Below are positions 1 through 11,327 of a DNA stretch of 64,000 bases, piece after piece. Position 1 is the first letter of the stretch. Every line of letters starts with the position of its first letter. The notes under the pieces were generated by a model. That model worked only from the letters and a program-made list of their open reading frames with translations, did not search any database and was not told the origin of the DNA. Origin of the DNA: Hetaerina americana (Eukaryota > Arthropoda > Insecta > Odonata > Calopterygidae); contig JAKTNV010000010.1 in the NCBI GenBank assembly GCA_022747635.1, positions 47,306,458-47,370,457 of the forward strand, in the 5' to 3' direction. The position numbers and the translations under genes were made by a program.

Positions 1-371
1 GCTACTTGACAAAGACAGAACATAATTTAATGACAACAGATTTAACAATCGGCTAGGGCATACGAATGCAGAACACCTGATGCCATCATGTAAAAAGTGA
101 AAGCGGCGTTACATTAAGTATACATCACAAAGCCTTGGATGCTTAATATTGAGGCCAAACTGAGAACTCGATAAGGACAATTCGCAAGACGACCATGAAT
201 CCGTTATCCTACTTCAGTGAAAACGCAAATAAGGACGACGCGCTAAATTATTTGAGCATTAACTACAATTAACGTCGAACATAGTACAAGCACTGTGAAC
301 GCTAATATTGTTAATGAGGCTTCCTCATGTATATATTATTACATACGTTAACGTATCGAAAATGTGCTTAC
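1..371. other. Intron of the DnaJ gene running off the window
   Basis: This stretch lies downstream of the splice donor of the DnaJ exon (minus strand GTAAGC starting at 371). I see no exon, repeat or long open frame in it. The remaining exons of the gene should lie left of the window. Confidence 0.6.
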
Positions 372-1265
372 CTCTTTCAGTGAAATCTTTGCTGTGTATC
401 TAATGTCACTCCCTTCTCTCTTAAACAGTGGGTGAGGCTTATCTCTTATTATAAAGACAATGTCTGCAGGAATTTTGGATGCTCCCTGATCACCTTCCTT
501 TTGGAAAGTTATCCTAGTACCCGCTTTCCATCCTGGTTTCACGTTTATCGTTAGCACCTTATCTTCCTTCTGCGGAGGGCCTCCTTCTGGTGGGATGACA
601 CGTCGTGATATCTTCATCTTTTTAGTGCATCCTCTATAAACATCATCCAGTGCCACGTACAAGTCATGCTCAATTGTGGGGTCTTGCACCAATCTATCTT
701 TGCCTCCTCTCCCTCCGTCTCCAGAACCGGGATGAAAGTTGAACGAGTGTGAACGGAAAGCGCCTCCAGGACCAAAAGGCATTCCACCAGAACGTCCCAT
801 TCCAAGGTTTCCAAAGGGATTATCCACGTCCATGTCATCATCATGAAAGAATATATTGGCTCCGGAACCTCGAAGCCCTCCTGGCCCACCGCATCCACCC
901 CCAAGATCAAAGAAATTTGGGAAGGGGTTGTCCGATCCAAAAAACTGGGCAAACGTTGCACGTGGGTCTCCATGGTATGAATACGAGAATGCTCCACCTG
1001 TGCCACCACCGCCTGGCATTCCACCAGAACCGCCTGACATTCCCCCTTTCAGGCCTTCTTCTCCATATTTATCATAAATGTCCCGCTTCTTCTTGTCACT
1101 GAGCACTTCATAAGCCTCTGCCACCTCCTTAAACTTTTCTTCGGCTCCAGGACTCTTGTTTTTATCTGGGTGGTACTTAAGTGCAAGTTTGCGATAGGCC
1201 TTCTTGATCTCATCGTCCGTTGCACCTTTCGCAATATTCAGTGTTTTGTAGTAATCTCGACCCAT
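372..1265 (-). CDS. DnaJ-1: Class B J-protein (Hsp40), first coding exon, partial gene
   Basis: Cochaperone that delivers unfolded clients to Hsp70 and stimulates its ATPase through the J domain; acts in cytosol and nucleus. The exon encodes 298 residues from the ATG at 1265 to a donor (GAG|GTAAGC) after 372, phase 0. Residues 1-70 are a J domain with the HPD motif at 32-34 (YHPDKNK). A Gly/Phe-rich linker follows to about residue 190, with [19 protein letters not shown] and several DNPF motifs typical of DNAJB1/B4 rather than the zinc-finger class A. From about 195 ([20 protein letters not shown]) begins the substrate-binding beta-sandwich; no CxxCxGxG repeats are present. DNAJB1 is about 340 residues, so roughly the last 45 are missing, off the left edge. 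Just upstream of the ATG a pyrimidine tract ending in TTTTAG (border about 1275/1274) marks a 3' splice site, so the 5'UTR is split. Paralogue within class B is not certain. Confidence 0.95.
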
Positions 1266-1427
1266 CTTCCGAGTCTAAAAGAGAAGAAGAAATATACATA
1301 ATCGGTTTAATATCGGGAGGACATTTTTTGCGTAGCAAAATTATTGTTAACAAAACGCATTGACCATAAACAATAATCCACGATTTTATTTGCCCTAAGA
1401 TCCGGCATAAACAGGCAAAATTTAGGC

Positions 1428-1709
1428 ATGATGATAAGCACGTCATGGGTTGGCACAAGTCCATTTGTAAATTTTAACAATTGGACATTGCGTGTTACTT
1501 TAGCAGAAAATAACGGAATTAGATCAGCGGGCATTCCTGATTCGAAAAAAAAACATTTGGATGGTAAAAAGGCTTTCTCCTTCAATGTTATTAAAGTGCT
1601 CAAGGAGACTAAACCTTCGCAGAAATATTATCACTTGCCTGAAGACCCATACGTTTTGGACAAGCTGCTTCCCTGGTTCGAAAATGTTACCAGGCCACCC
1701 TTTCTTTTT
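1428..1709 (+). CDS. Unrecognised open exon ending in a splice donor
   Basis: An open frame of 94 codons begins ATG ATG and ends TTT CTT TTT followed directly by GTAAGC, a good donor. The translation is mixed in composition (it contains YYHLPEDPYVLDKLLPWFEN) and looks protein-like rather than random. It lies within the inferred 5'UTR intron of the DnaJ gene but on the opposite strand. A TTTAG sits three bases before the ATG, so it could be an internal exon. I do not recognise the family and could not find a following exon that keeps the frame; it may be a fragment of a mobile element or of an unannotated gene. Confidence 0.3.
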
Positions 1710-3193
1710 GTAAGCCTATGTATGCGCGAATTATGCAAAAAATATTGTAAATTAAATCTAACAAAGTAAGACTAGAAACATTTGAACAAGGAACAGGTGG
1801 TATACTAAGATTACAGAACAATGGTCGATAAGAGGTAAGATAATTTACATTGGACATCAACTTGGCTCTCTTAAATTACCCCGAAAAAGAATACTATACA
1901 GATAATTCGCGTGACCGTTTCCCATCACCGTGGGACAAAGATGGTACAACTTAGGAAATAATAGGTCGGATAGATCTGATGAGGGAACTGAGCTGTCTCT
2001 CGTAGTTAAAAAGCGAGTATGAATTTCCTAGGATACGCGAGTGTCAATAGCAATACCAAAGAGTGAAAAGCGATGTAGTTGGTGTATGGATTCACCATCA
2101 GGATCAACAGATGTAACAGTTTCCACGTTACTATTGGCGAAGTAGACTGGGTGTGACTTATTAACATTTAGTTTTAGGCATTTATTGGCACACCAGTTCG
2201 AAAACAGCTACGATAGAGTTAGTGAAAAATGCAATAAAAATAATTGAGACGAGGTAATATTTAATCTTTACAATCCACATATTGGACTGGATTAATATCA
2301 GTGGGAAGAGGAATATAGGGAAGCCAAGTTAGGTGGCAAAGAGTTGTGCGGGTGGAAAGAGGTGGTGGTGGTTTCCAGAAGCAAAGCTGAAAGATGACAG
2401 CAAGTTCTTTGTCTCCAAGTAGCTTTCTTAAACACACCAGTACAACATTTTTCCAAATTGACTAAGAATAGATATTAGTCTAAGAACTGAATTTGCGATT
2501 TCTTTCTTGTACACGAAAGGATTAAGGATAAATTCGTAGAGGCAGCGAACTGTTAAATAGGTACAATAAGGGGATTTAATCTAATTGCATAACAGACGAG
2601 TTAGATAATTGCAAATTTCATGGAACGTGCACGGAATTTAGAACGTGACTCTGACATATTAGTCGGTTCGTGGCTAGGAGGATGATACAAGAAAAACGAA
2701 GTATAAGATGAGCGAATACGTTTCAGAATTAAACAGTCAGTATGGTGATAGGACATGGAGGACAAATGAAATATTCATCAAAAGTCGTAGTCAACAGAAG
2801 AGGATCAGAAAGAATAACACCAGAACTATCTTCAAACATCGACAGATAAGATTTATCAATAGTTTTTAAACTATTAATTATTTACCAAATACCTTAGAAA
2901 TATTGTGCAATAATAAAATTCGCTCGTTATTATAATTTCGTTCAGCTTTCATGAGGGGCAATTAGATTTACCGAATCATACGCCCTCAAATTGCATGCAA
3001 TACGCACAACAGAAGTGACCGTTTACAGTTTGATGATGTCATCTTTTTCAAGTAAGAAAACTAATGGCTTAACTAGGAATATTACTTGAAAGAGGTACAA
3101 ACCAGATAGTAATCCAATCGACGATGGAATACCACAACAGCTTCCGGCCTTATATTATCTAAATTCACTTCCCTCAGTCACAACGCACCTTAC
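1710..3193. other. No recognisable feature (inferred 5'UTR intron of DnaJ)
   Basis: No long open frame, SINE head or inverted repeat was found. It is interpreted as the DnaJ 5'UTR intron because the ATG exon starts with a 3' splice site and the heat shock element lies at 3270. Confidence 0.4.
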
Positions 3194-3222
3194 CACTAGG
3201 ACCAACTGAACTGAACTGAACT
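3194..3222 (-). promoter_or_regulatory. Possible DnaJ start region and 5'UTR exon donor
   Basis: On the minus strand a triplicated TCAGT-type initiator (TCAGTTCAGTTCAGTT, complement of 3204-3219) is followed by GTAAGG (3193-3188), a good splice donor. TCAGT is the usual arthropod initiator. The resulting noncoding exon would be only about 20-25 bases, so the exact start is uncertain; the real exon could begin nearer the heat shock element. Confidence 0.3.
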
Positions 3223-3269
3223 CAAGCTTGGGAACGGGTAGGCACAGGAGACTCAACCTACGCTTCTAT

Positions 3270-3289
3270 ATTCCGGAAGTTTCCAGAAC
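3270..3289. promoter_or_regulatory. Heat shock element, four perfect alternating units
   Basis: The sequence reads ATTCCGGAAGTTTCCAGAAC, which is nTTCnnGAAnnTTCnnGAAn with no mismatch: four contiguous inverted pentamers, the preferred site of trimeric HSF. A further TTCnnGAA pair is at 3299-3306, out of phase. The only stress gene nearby is the Hsp40 gene to the left, whose first coding exon begins with a splice acceptor, so the site most likely drives that gene through a spliced leader. It could also affect the divergent TECR gene. Confidence 0.75.
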
Positions 3290-3860
3290 CTACCTCGCTT
3301 CCAGAAATGAGCAATGGAAATGAGAATAATGAGAAGAGCCTCTTTCATGCCATCTAGCGGATAGTTTGATAAGGTTTCAAATCACTGAGTCACAGTCTCC
3401 AATGTATAGCAAAGATGAGAAACTCAACGTGGTTTTGGTATTCAGCGATAGCAGTTCTTGGTAATCATATAAACTAAAATTTTATCGCCAAAATGTAATG
3501 ATATAAATTAAAAACAAAATTACGATCTTAAATTTTTCTTTTTTAGAATCCATCAAGAAAATGAAGCCGTATTTATTCACATTTTGTAGTTTAGTTTATA
3601 TAACCTCCGCTAGGTTTGCTAAATGTGCAACGTGTCTACTACATGCATGACTTTTGATAAAACCCAGGGACGCTTCAGTATTTGAATAAAGTGGTGTTGT
3701 GAGAGGTTTCGGTGATCTTGTATTTTAGGATCAATTGGAGATTCCAATTGCGAAAAAATGGAGGCAAGTGTAATTATTTTGTGATGCATTAATAAAATAA
3801 TGATAAAAAATGGCAAACATTTACGCCGGCCTTTATTAATATTTATTCAACTCATTCTAG

Positions 3861-6800
3861 CTGGAGCTGGTTAGTACATCATCTGCTAAACCGATTGGGA
3901 CCCTCAAGCATGTGAGTATTTTTCATCACTCTTTCGTTAGCATCCATGAATATTTCTTGATGTATAAAAGTCTTTTAGCAACCCTGTATAGGCATTGTCA
4001 ATTATTTGCGAGTGCAATAGCAAACAATTACTATATCAAGCAATTCAATGCTAGCATTTAAACTTATTAGAGCCTAAGTTATCTCGAAAGTAGAAACTTG
4101 GGTAGCGTAAATTAGTTATAACTCCAGGATAGAATGCACAGACGGTAATGGGTAGATTCCTATCAATGCCTGGAAGAAGATAATTTTAAAGTTAGTACTT
4201 CACATGTGGATATAATAGCACGAAAAAGCGTACTTTATAAGCTCATATTTGTGACAATTTTTTATGTAGAATGGTTTGAGGCGTCACTTTGTGGAAGCGA
4301 TTCATATCGGAAAAGAAAGACTTTGTTATTCCACATATACGTGGAATGACTAAGGATTTCTTTTCCAAGAACTTTATTGTTTGTTATGCCTAATTGTGGA
4401 ATATGTTCAATCGATTACAAATAATAGGCAGTGGAAATGGATAGTAATTGAGTAAAGGACTAGAGGTAGAGCGCTGGTCTACGGACCGAAGACCCGGGGA
4501 AAGCTTCTTAGCTTTACCTAGGCTGCTTAATTTTTCGCCTGGCTTGTCTTTCTGAGAAAGCACGGGGAACAGATATGGCTCCCATAACCTGTTTGAATTT
4601 CAACTCCGTTGGGCTTAGTACTGGGTGAGAATCACTCTCACCGTCGAAGTCTACCGTCGGGTTGAGTTGTGTTGGTGAGAGAATACCTGCTTTCACCTCT
4701 GTTATCATTTGCCTCCGAATACCTGTTTCTCATCTTCAGTTTTTACTATCCATTTTCTTACACAACTAGTACTATTAACTGAAACTCAATTGTGTGTAAT
4801 CCGGGAAATTAGTACACTGATGTTAATGTTTATTCGACCGCTTAATGTGAACTTTCAATATATTTCAGGTCAGCCCATCATCCACTGTTAAGGAAATTAA
4901 GAAAGAAATAAATAAATTAAAGAAGTCTTATAAACCAGAAAGGATAGAACTTCGTTTGGAGGCCAAAGGGAAAGGACTGAAAGATGATAGTACATTGCAA
5001 TCTTCTGGTGTGCAAGGCCGATTGTTTATTAAAGATTTGGGACCACAGATCGGGTGGAAGACAGTATTTTTAGTAGAATATGCTGGGCCTCTAGTTGTGT
5101 ATTTATGGATGTATCAAAGGCCATGGCTATTTTTTGGTGATGGAGCTGCGGAACAACCAATGACTATAACTGCACAGTACGTTTTTGATAGTGAATTCAT
5201 TAGGTTCCCATGTTTTTGAAGTCATTGATTAGGTCACATGGATGTATTCACTTACAGTATTGCTGCTGGATGCTGGACATTCCATTATGTGAAGCGGCTA
5301 TTGGAAACATTATTTGTTCACCGATTCTCGCATGCCACAATGCCTCTTGCCAATCTATTCCGTAACTCAGCATATTATTGGCTTTTCACAGCATATGTTG
5401 CTTATCACATAAATCATCCACTGTATACATCTCCTGGTTCAAATCAAGTGTATGGAGGTCTTGCCGCCTTTATTGTAAGTGGAATTTTAATTATTTTTTG
5501 CTTATATTTGCATGCTGTTGTATTTTTTTAATGTCAGTATTTACATTCTTGCAACTCAGGATTATTTCTTTATCGGTGTCAATATAAGGATAAGTAATAA
5601 GCGTATAGCGTGAAAATACGGTGATGTTTTTCTCTGAAAATAATGGCTCAAACTATTTTAATATACATATTGCTATGCATTTGATAATTTACCATATCTA
5701 CTCATAAATACTCTTTGGCTTCTCATTTTGGTAGTTAACGTCTTCAATTCCTTTATTAATGGAATGATACAGTAATAAAGTGACTGCATTATTTTTCCAC
5801 TAGATGGAAATATTATGTCAGAGCAAAAAATCATGATTCCTTTCATATGGTTTTTCAATGCCATTTATTGTCATGCCTTTGGAAAATAGATATTTAATAA
5901 TTTATTTGTTCAATCTTCTGTTATTTGCTTTCTCATTGACCCACTAATTGTGATAATTGATTGTTTGCCAAACCATAGAGAATTTGAGCCTCTCAGTGGC
6001 ACATACCTACTTCAGCTGATTTGATCATTTGCTGATTTTGCAATCTAAAAAGCCAAACCAATGATAATCCCATGCATATTGCTTGAAAACATCGTTATCA
6101 TTTGGTGAAATCGGTGCTTTTTTCAAGTGAATGCAACTGAAGAAATACTATGCAGGAATGGCTAATACATATTAAAATCAGAAAATGGCCTGAAAAAATC
6201 ATTTTTACTACTCAAAATCTTTTCTTTAAATTTTCCTCTCCCTTGTGCATCTAAATGTATGCTAATGGACATTAGAGGTTTTCAACCTCCTACCTTTAAT
6301 CGATAATGACTTTTTTTGAAATTAATTGATAACTCGCATTTGCGAAATTAACATAAAATTCAAATGACATTCATTTTCATCTCCAAAATCATTTTCCCTA
6401 TTTTTCTTTTGTGCATGCAAGATAAAAGGCAGTTTTCTGAAAGTTATATATTGATCCTATCAAGTTTCCTTGTGCTGCAGCTATGATGGAACAAAATTTT
6501 GATTTTAGACATAAGCGACACTATAATATTAAAATTTACCTGAGCATTTAATATTCAATTGGTCAATTACTTTTCATTAGAATTGAAGCCTCTGTTCATC
6601 CATTTTTCTCATTTAATAGCTCTGTGAACTGGGTAATTTGAGCATCCATTTGGCTCTAAGGAATTTGAGGCCAGCTGGAACAACAGTGCGAAAGATTCCT
6701 GTAGCCACTGGAAATCCATTTACATGGCTTTTCAGCTTTGTGTCCTGCCCAAATTATACGTATGAATTTGGATCTTGGCTATCATTTACAATCATGACAC

Positions 6801-9800
6801 AATGCTTACCAGGTTAGTATGTGAAATGTGTGTGTAGTATGAGTATTGTTTTGCCCTAAACCATTTGAGAGCAGACTAAGGTCAGGTGTAATTTCTTCAA
6901 TATGAAAAGTACAGAATTCAGACTAAATAAAGGTACGGAAAAATAAGTTACTAGTGCTTATTACATGTATGCAAAAGATACCAAATCTACTCTTGGTACT
7001 CCAAAAAAGGATGGTTAGCCAACCTTGTAATAATTAATTTTTTTCCTGGAAAGTAGATAGTCCCGCCATATGATAGTGCTTCTGGAGGTCGTGATTGGCA
7101 TTCTTGAAAACTATTGTCATCTAGGTAACAGTCATAACGTCAAAATGGCTGAGATGTAACTTGCAAGTGCGGAGTACAATGGAAGAGCTGCTATTATGTA
7201 AAGTGTTTGTGCTGGGCATTATATTTCGATTCTTCTGGTACCCCAGATCAACTGTTATTGTGGCTATGTATAATGCTTCGGAGTGATCTGGGGAAGGTTT
7301 TGCTAACTTGGCGAGGAAACCTCATTTGAGGAAACTTGCTTGTCTGGATTTAAGCAACGTACCCTGTATATATACATATATTCATTCATTCACTCACATG
7401 GAAATAGATGTAAAGAAAAGGGATAGGAACACACCCAAAAGACGAACACATGAGAGATGGTAATGGTGGAAGCCAGCAGATCACAAGTAAAAAAATATTT
7501 CCTTGACTGCGACTTTAACTCCAGAAATTTCGACTTGCCGGTCTGATGCTCTAACCACTTGAGCTATCGAGTAAACGTAATATACACTGTAATCTGGGAG
7601 TTGTTCATGCAACCAAGTGCCCCAATTCTTTGGGTGGAAGATGGCACTTTGGAGCTGTTTCATCCACCACAGGAGAAATAGACAACACAAGAGGAAAGAA
7701 CAGTAGGAAAAGCAATCATACAATGTCATAAAGGTTAGGAACAGTGTGATTTGTGGCAAGCATAGCCAGGAGGAGTAGAGGAGCCACATTGGCCTAGTAC
7801 ATATTCAAACATGAAAACCCACCATATGGCGAACAAATATTCATTCACATTGAAATGGATATAAGGAAAAGGGATAGGACCACTTACAAAAGACAAACAC
7901 AGGATAGGCGGGAAGGCCCAATTGAGCAGATCACAAGTGCTAAAATATTTCCTTCGTCTCCTGGCCAAAGAGAATGGAGGCAATTAAAGAAAAATGTCCA
8001 TGGCCTTGAAAATAAAAGAAATAATTTATAATTGCTGACCATCCTCCAAAAGTCCTTTTTTAGAAAATTTTGGATTTGGCAACTGATGGAACTAAATCTC
8101 ATATTTAATACTTCTATTTTATTCGTATGTTTTATTTATTGATAAAACCTTGGGGGAAATATAATTCAAATTTGATTTGGTGGATCCCTTGAAGCAAAGC
8201 GTTGCTGGAAACATAATTTGTTGAACTGTCCGTGTAATGGGAAAGCTGTAATTATAGCTCCAGTAGTATGCATGATAGGTTCACCCATGGCAAATACGAG
8301 GGTCATCCGGAAAGTAGTACCCGTTCGTGAAATAAGGACACAAAAGTAAATATTAACAAACATAAAAAATTTTATTTGAAAGAGGATACTTTAAACTACT
8401 TCTCAACATAATCTCCAAGCAAATTAAGGCATTTGTCATAACGTGTGACAAGTTTCTGTATTCCTGCTGCATAGTCCTTCGCCGCCAGCTCATTGAGATA
8501 CGCGAGGGACCCATCTTGCACAAATTTTTGCATAATGCAGATGGTGTTTAACAATTTCATGAACAATTGTTCGAGAAACATTGGGAAAATGCTCACAGAT
8601 GTCATCAATTGTGACGCGCCGATCGTTCCTCACGAATTCGTCAACTGAGCTCACCAGTTAGTCTGTAATGACAGACGGTCTCCCCGAACGCTCATCGTCG
8701 TGTGTGTTCCCCCTCCCCATGTTGAAGTTGCGACACCACCGCCGAACAGACGACTCGTCCATTACATTGTCTCCATACACCTCCTTTAATTGGCGATGAA
8801 TATCACATGGGCGAACGTTTCTTGCATTGAGGAATTTAATCACTGCCCTCACTTCACAACTGGCGGCGTTCTCAATTTTTTTAAACATTGTAAACAATCA
8901 CAGAAACAACACAGGCAATGCTAGCGTCACGCAACTTGGCTCAGAGAAGGCAGACAAGCCACTGAAGCTATCTGACCTCGTCCAGCGGCTACTCGCGTCG
9001 TCAGCACTTCATGCGGCACGAACGGGTACTACTTTCCGGATGACCCTCGTAGGTTGAAGGGTAAAAGATAGACGAAAGGTGGCCCATGGAGCCTCAGTGA
9101 GTGGGCTACACAGGTGTGTCTGACCCCAGCAAGGCAGTCATTTAAATGATGATGTCATTTTAAAACTGCCATTGAGGAAGGCATATTTAGATATGCCTTT
9201 TCTACCTTGACCAATAACTAAACTTTAATGATAGTATTTGTTAATCAGATAAAAATTATATTTTAATATAAATAATAATTCCTATTAACTTATTTATTCC
9301 TAGTCATCTTGACAGAAGGTATTGTTTTTTGAAGGGAATAGGGAAATTACATCAATTGAAGTGATTGAGTGTAAAGCTTTATTTTGCTGAGGTGATCCCA
9401 CGAAAGCCATTATTTGAAATTGAAATAGTTAACCTTTCCATTGTTAGTTTCTGTTCAGTTAGTTTCGATTAGTGTGGCATTAAAATTAAATTTTTCATGA
9501 ATATTAAGTAGTTGTTGCAAGGAGTTACATTGCCCTTGTATTGTATTATACTTAATTAAGTATAATATTTTTGGTAAAATTGATGCACAATAAATCAACG
9601 AAAAACCCTATGCACATTTTGTTGCTTAAGACCAGGCAAATGACAAGCCCTCCACTTTTTCAGCATAAATTCATCATAAAAATATAAGGGTAAATGCAAA
9701 AAAATAATTGATTCTTTAATCGTCAATTTTCATACTTGATGTTTTCCAATTTTTTCCTTTACTTGAAGGGCCAAGAATTTGCATAGTATTTTTGTGCGCG

Positions 9801-10783
9801 AATTACCTTTTCTCTTATTAGGCAATTACGTGCATTTCTCCCACGGTAAATTTTAGGTCAAGGTGGGTATTTTCTTGACGTAACAGTTTTCATTTGAAAG
9901 AAGATCTTGATATAAATAAAAATCACAATGTGGAATCCTTCAGTAGTAAATTAACATTTGTGAAAACTGAATGTCAACTGCTAGTGCTGCATGGTTAATT
10001 GTGCCGCCCGAAAGTGGATTCTTTCAAGCTAGCACAGCATGTCTATGCATAAATATGAAGTTTGATTCACATTGAAATGAAAATGGTTGTTTTCACACAA
10101 ATATTTTTTTATTAACTTACCATGCCAACTTCTTTTCAAAGTGACAGCTTGAGTTGTTAAAGGGGATCGAGATGGTGCGGGGGCTAATATACTGGCTTCC
10201 CACCCAGAGGGCCCGGGTTCAAATCCCGGCAGTGTTGAATATTTTTCAGAGGTATCTAGATCCCTACTTGAGGTGCTTTGTGGAGGGCACTTTGAAGTGA
10301 GTACGCCATCCATCAGATGGGATGTTAAGCTGCGGACCCCTTGGCGCCTTTCGTAAAGAGTAGGCTAATGCCGACGCCGGGTTTCTCTCTGCCCTTTCTG
10401 TCCATCCCCTATGGCGCAAATAACCTCAGCTGTCGGTCGCCTCCCATAAATACTGCTACTACTTGAGTTGTTAAATATCAGGCTTAGTTTTTATTTTAAT
10501 CCCAAATGAATAAAGAAATGAAACATCTTTACAAGTGTGAACTAGTAGCTTATTAGCTAAAATGAACATGTCTCAATGCATTATTTTATTAAAGTTTCCT
10601 GTTTTTTCCACTTTCAAAATTACTATGGTGGATTAATGTTTTTTCTTTATTTCAGCTGGCATATTTGCTCTTGCTGGAATGTATCAGATGACAGTATGGG
10701 CCATTGGCAAACATCGAGCTTACAAGAAGGAATTCCCAAATTATCCCAGGAATAGGAAATCAATTATTCCTTTTCTCCTGTGA
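3861..10783 (+). CDS. TECR: Very-long-chain (3R)-enoyl-CoA reductase, 5 coding exons, tiny first exon not found
   Basis: Last step of fatty acid elongation: NADPH-dependent reduction of trans-2-enoyl-CoA in the ER membrane. Exons: 3861-3911, 4869-5176, 5258-5474, 6620-6812, 10656-10783 (stop TGA 10781-10783); phases 0, 0, 2, 0, 1 are mutually consistent and give 298 residues, against about 308 in human TECR. Exons 1-2 encode the ubiquitin-like N-terminus ([17 protein letters not shown], then [15 protein letters not shown]). Next come the family signatures [37 protein letters not shown] and YHINHPLYT. The C-terminal steroid 5-alpha-reductase-type part has [30 protein letters not shown] and the terminal [13 protein letters not shown]...IIPFLL NADPH-binding region. 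Several hydrophobic membrane segments are visible. The start codon must lie in a short exon upstream of 3861 that I could not place. Intron 4 (6813-10655) carries a mariner remnant and a SINE. Confidence 0.95.
4456..4705 (+). repeat. Degenerate tRNA-derived SINE in TECR intron
   Basis: The segment begins with a tRNA-like head (TAGAGGTAGAGCGCTGGTC, an A-box-like string, then GACCGAAGACCCGGGG in place of the B box), followed by a unique body. It lies in the intron between TECR coding exons 3861-3911 and 4869-5176. No target duplication could be recognised, so the limits are approximate. Confidence 0.4.
7385..7957. repeat. Duplicated repeat block with a tRNA-like segment
   Basis: Two related blocks, about 7385-7508 and 7846-7957, share the order CATTCAC..GGAAAAGGGATAGGA..CAAAAGAC..GCAGATCACAAGT..AAATATTTCCTT. 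After the first block the minus strand reads TAGCTCAAGTGGTTAGAGC near 7570-7550, a good RNA polymerase III A box, with a worn B-box region. This indicates an old SINE-like element or nested pair on the minus strand in TECR intron 4. Confidence 0.45.
8297..9049 (-). mobile_element. Internally deleted mariner-like element with TA target duplication
   Basis: A 33-bp terminal inverted repeat starting CGAGGGTCATCCGGAAAGTA begins at 8297 and its exact complement ends at 9049; TA dinucleotides flank both ends (8295-8296, 9050-9051). Inside, on the minus strand, 8897-8658 encodes the transposase N-terminus: the HTH region ([22 protein letters not shown]) and [12 protein letters not shown] stop follows ITD. 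Residues up to RWVPR then run directly into the C-terminal tail ([18 protein letters not shown], about 8440-8396), so the catalytic DDE/D core has been deleted. It cannot make active transposase but keeps ends that a related enzyme could use. Confidence 0.85.
10162..10461 (+). mobile_element. tRNA-derived SINE with perfect 14-bp target duplication
   Basis: CTTGAGTTGTTAAA occurs at 10148-10161 and again at 10462-10475, bracketing a 300-bp element. The head holds a B box (GGGTTCAAATCCCGG at 10206-10220) and a plausible A box (TGGTGCGGGGGCT). The body contains GATGGGATGTTAAGC and the 3' end has a short CTACTA tail. A relative lies on the minus strand near 63.6-63.9 kb. The perfect duplication suggests a fairly recent insertion into TECR intron 4. 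Confidence 0.85.
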
Positions 10784-11196
10784 TTTTATTATAAAAAATT
10801 GAATATACATCCTGATGTATCTCACTTTGGAGCTATTGAAACAAAACCCTATTGATTGTACCAATTATTTTTTCCATCTTTGGAAAGATTTTTAATTACA
10901 TACCATGGTTCACTGCAGCCATTATTCATAGGTGTGCCATTATTGTTATATGATTATTGTGGATAAAAGGAAATTTAAAAGAATCATACTCAGTTTCTGT
11001 GGTTGTGTTTACAATAACATCAAAATATATGATTTGTTTATATGGGTAAAGGTGACATGGTTTACTTTGGTGTAGGACCAGTGAGACAAACTAAATGAAA
11101 TCTCATTTTAAAGAAGTGGCACATTCCTGAAGTTGCCTCAGCTCAATATTGGTTATTGTATGATAGGTTTTTAAAAAGACTGGTTTAAAAAATATT

Positions 11197-11202
11197 TTTA
11201 TT
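11197..11202 (-). terminator. Poly(A) signal AATAAA for CFAP57
   Basis: Plus-strand TTTATT is AATAAA on the minus strand, 126 bases beyond the CFAP57 stop codon. It is the nearest canonical signal after the stop. Confidence 0.55.
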
Positions 11203-11260
11203 TAATTGTTATTCTCCAACCCTGGAGTTATGTTATTTGTATAACAGAGGTTTTACTTTC

Positions 11261-11266
11261 ATTAAA
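11261..11266 (+). terminator. Possible poly(A) signal ATTAAA for TECR
   Basis: No AATAAA is seen between the TECR stop (10783) and the CFAP57 stop (11328); ATTAAA, the commonest variant, lies at 11261-11266. Its use would give a 3'UTR of about 500 bases that overlaps the CFAP57 3'UTR on the other strand. Confidence 0.35.
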
Positions 11267-11327
11267 CATTTGGTTTTACCTGAAACCTGATTCTTGCGAT
11301 TTTTGTATCCAAATGCTGACCCTGCTG

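Noticed and set aside
614..1102. Long open frames overlapping the DnaJ exon in other frames
   Set aside because: They are shadows of the Gly/Phe-rich coding sequence, with biased composition and no homology signal.
10162..10270. Functional tRNA gene
   Set aside because: The B box is good but the acceptor and D arms do not pair, and it is the head of a SINE with its own target duplication. The tRNA-like heads at 16.5, 26.1, 47.6 and 53.8 kb are rejected for the same reason.
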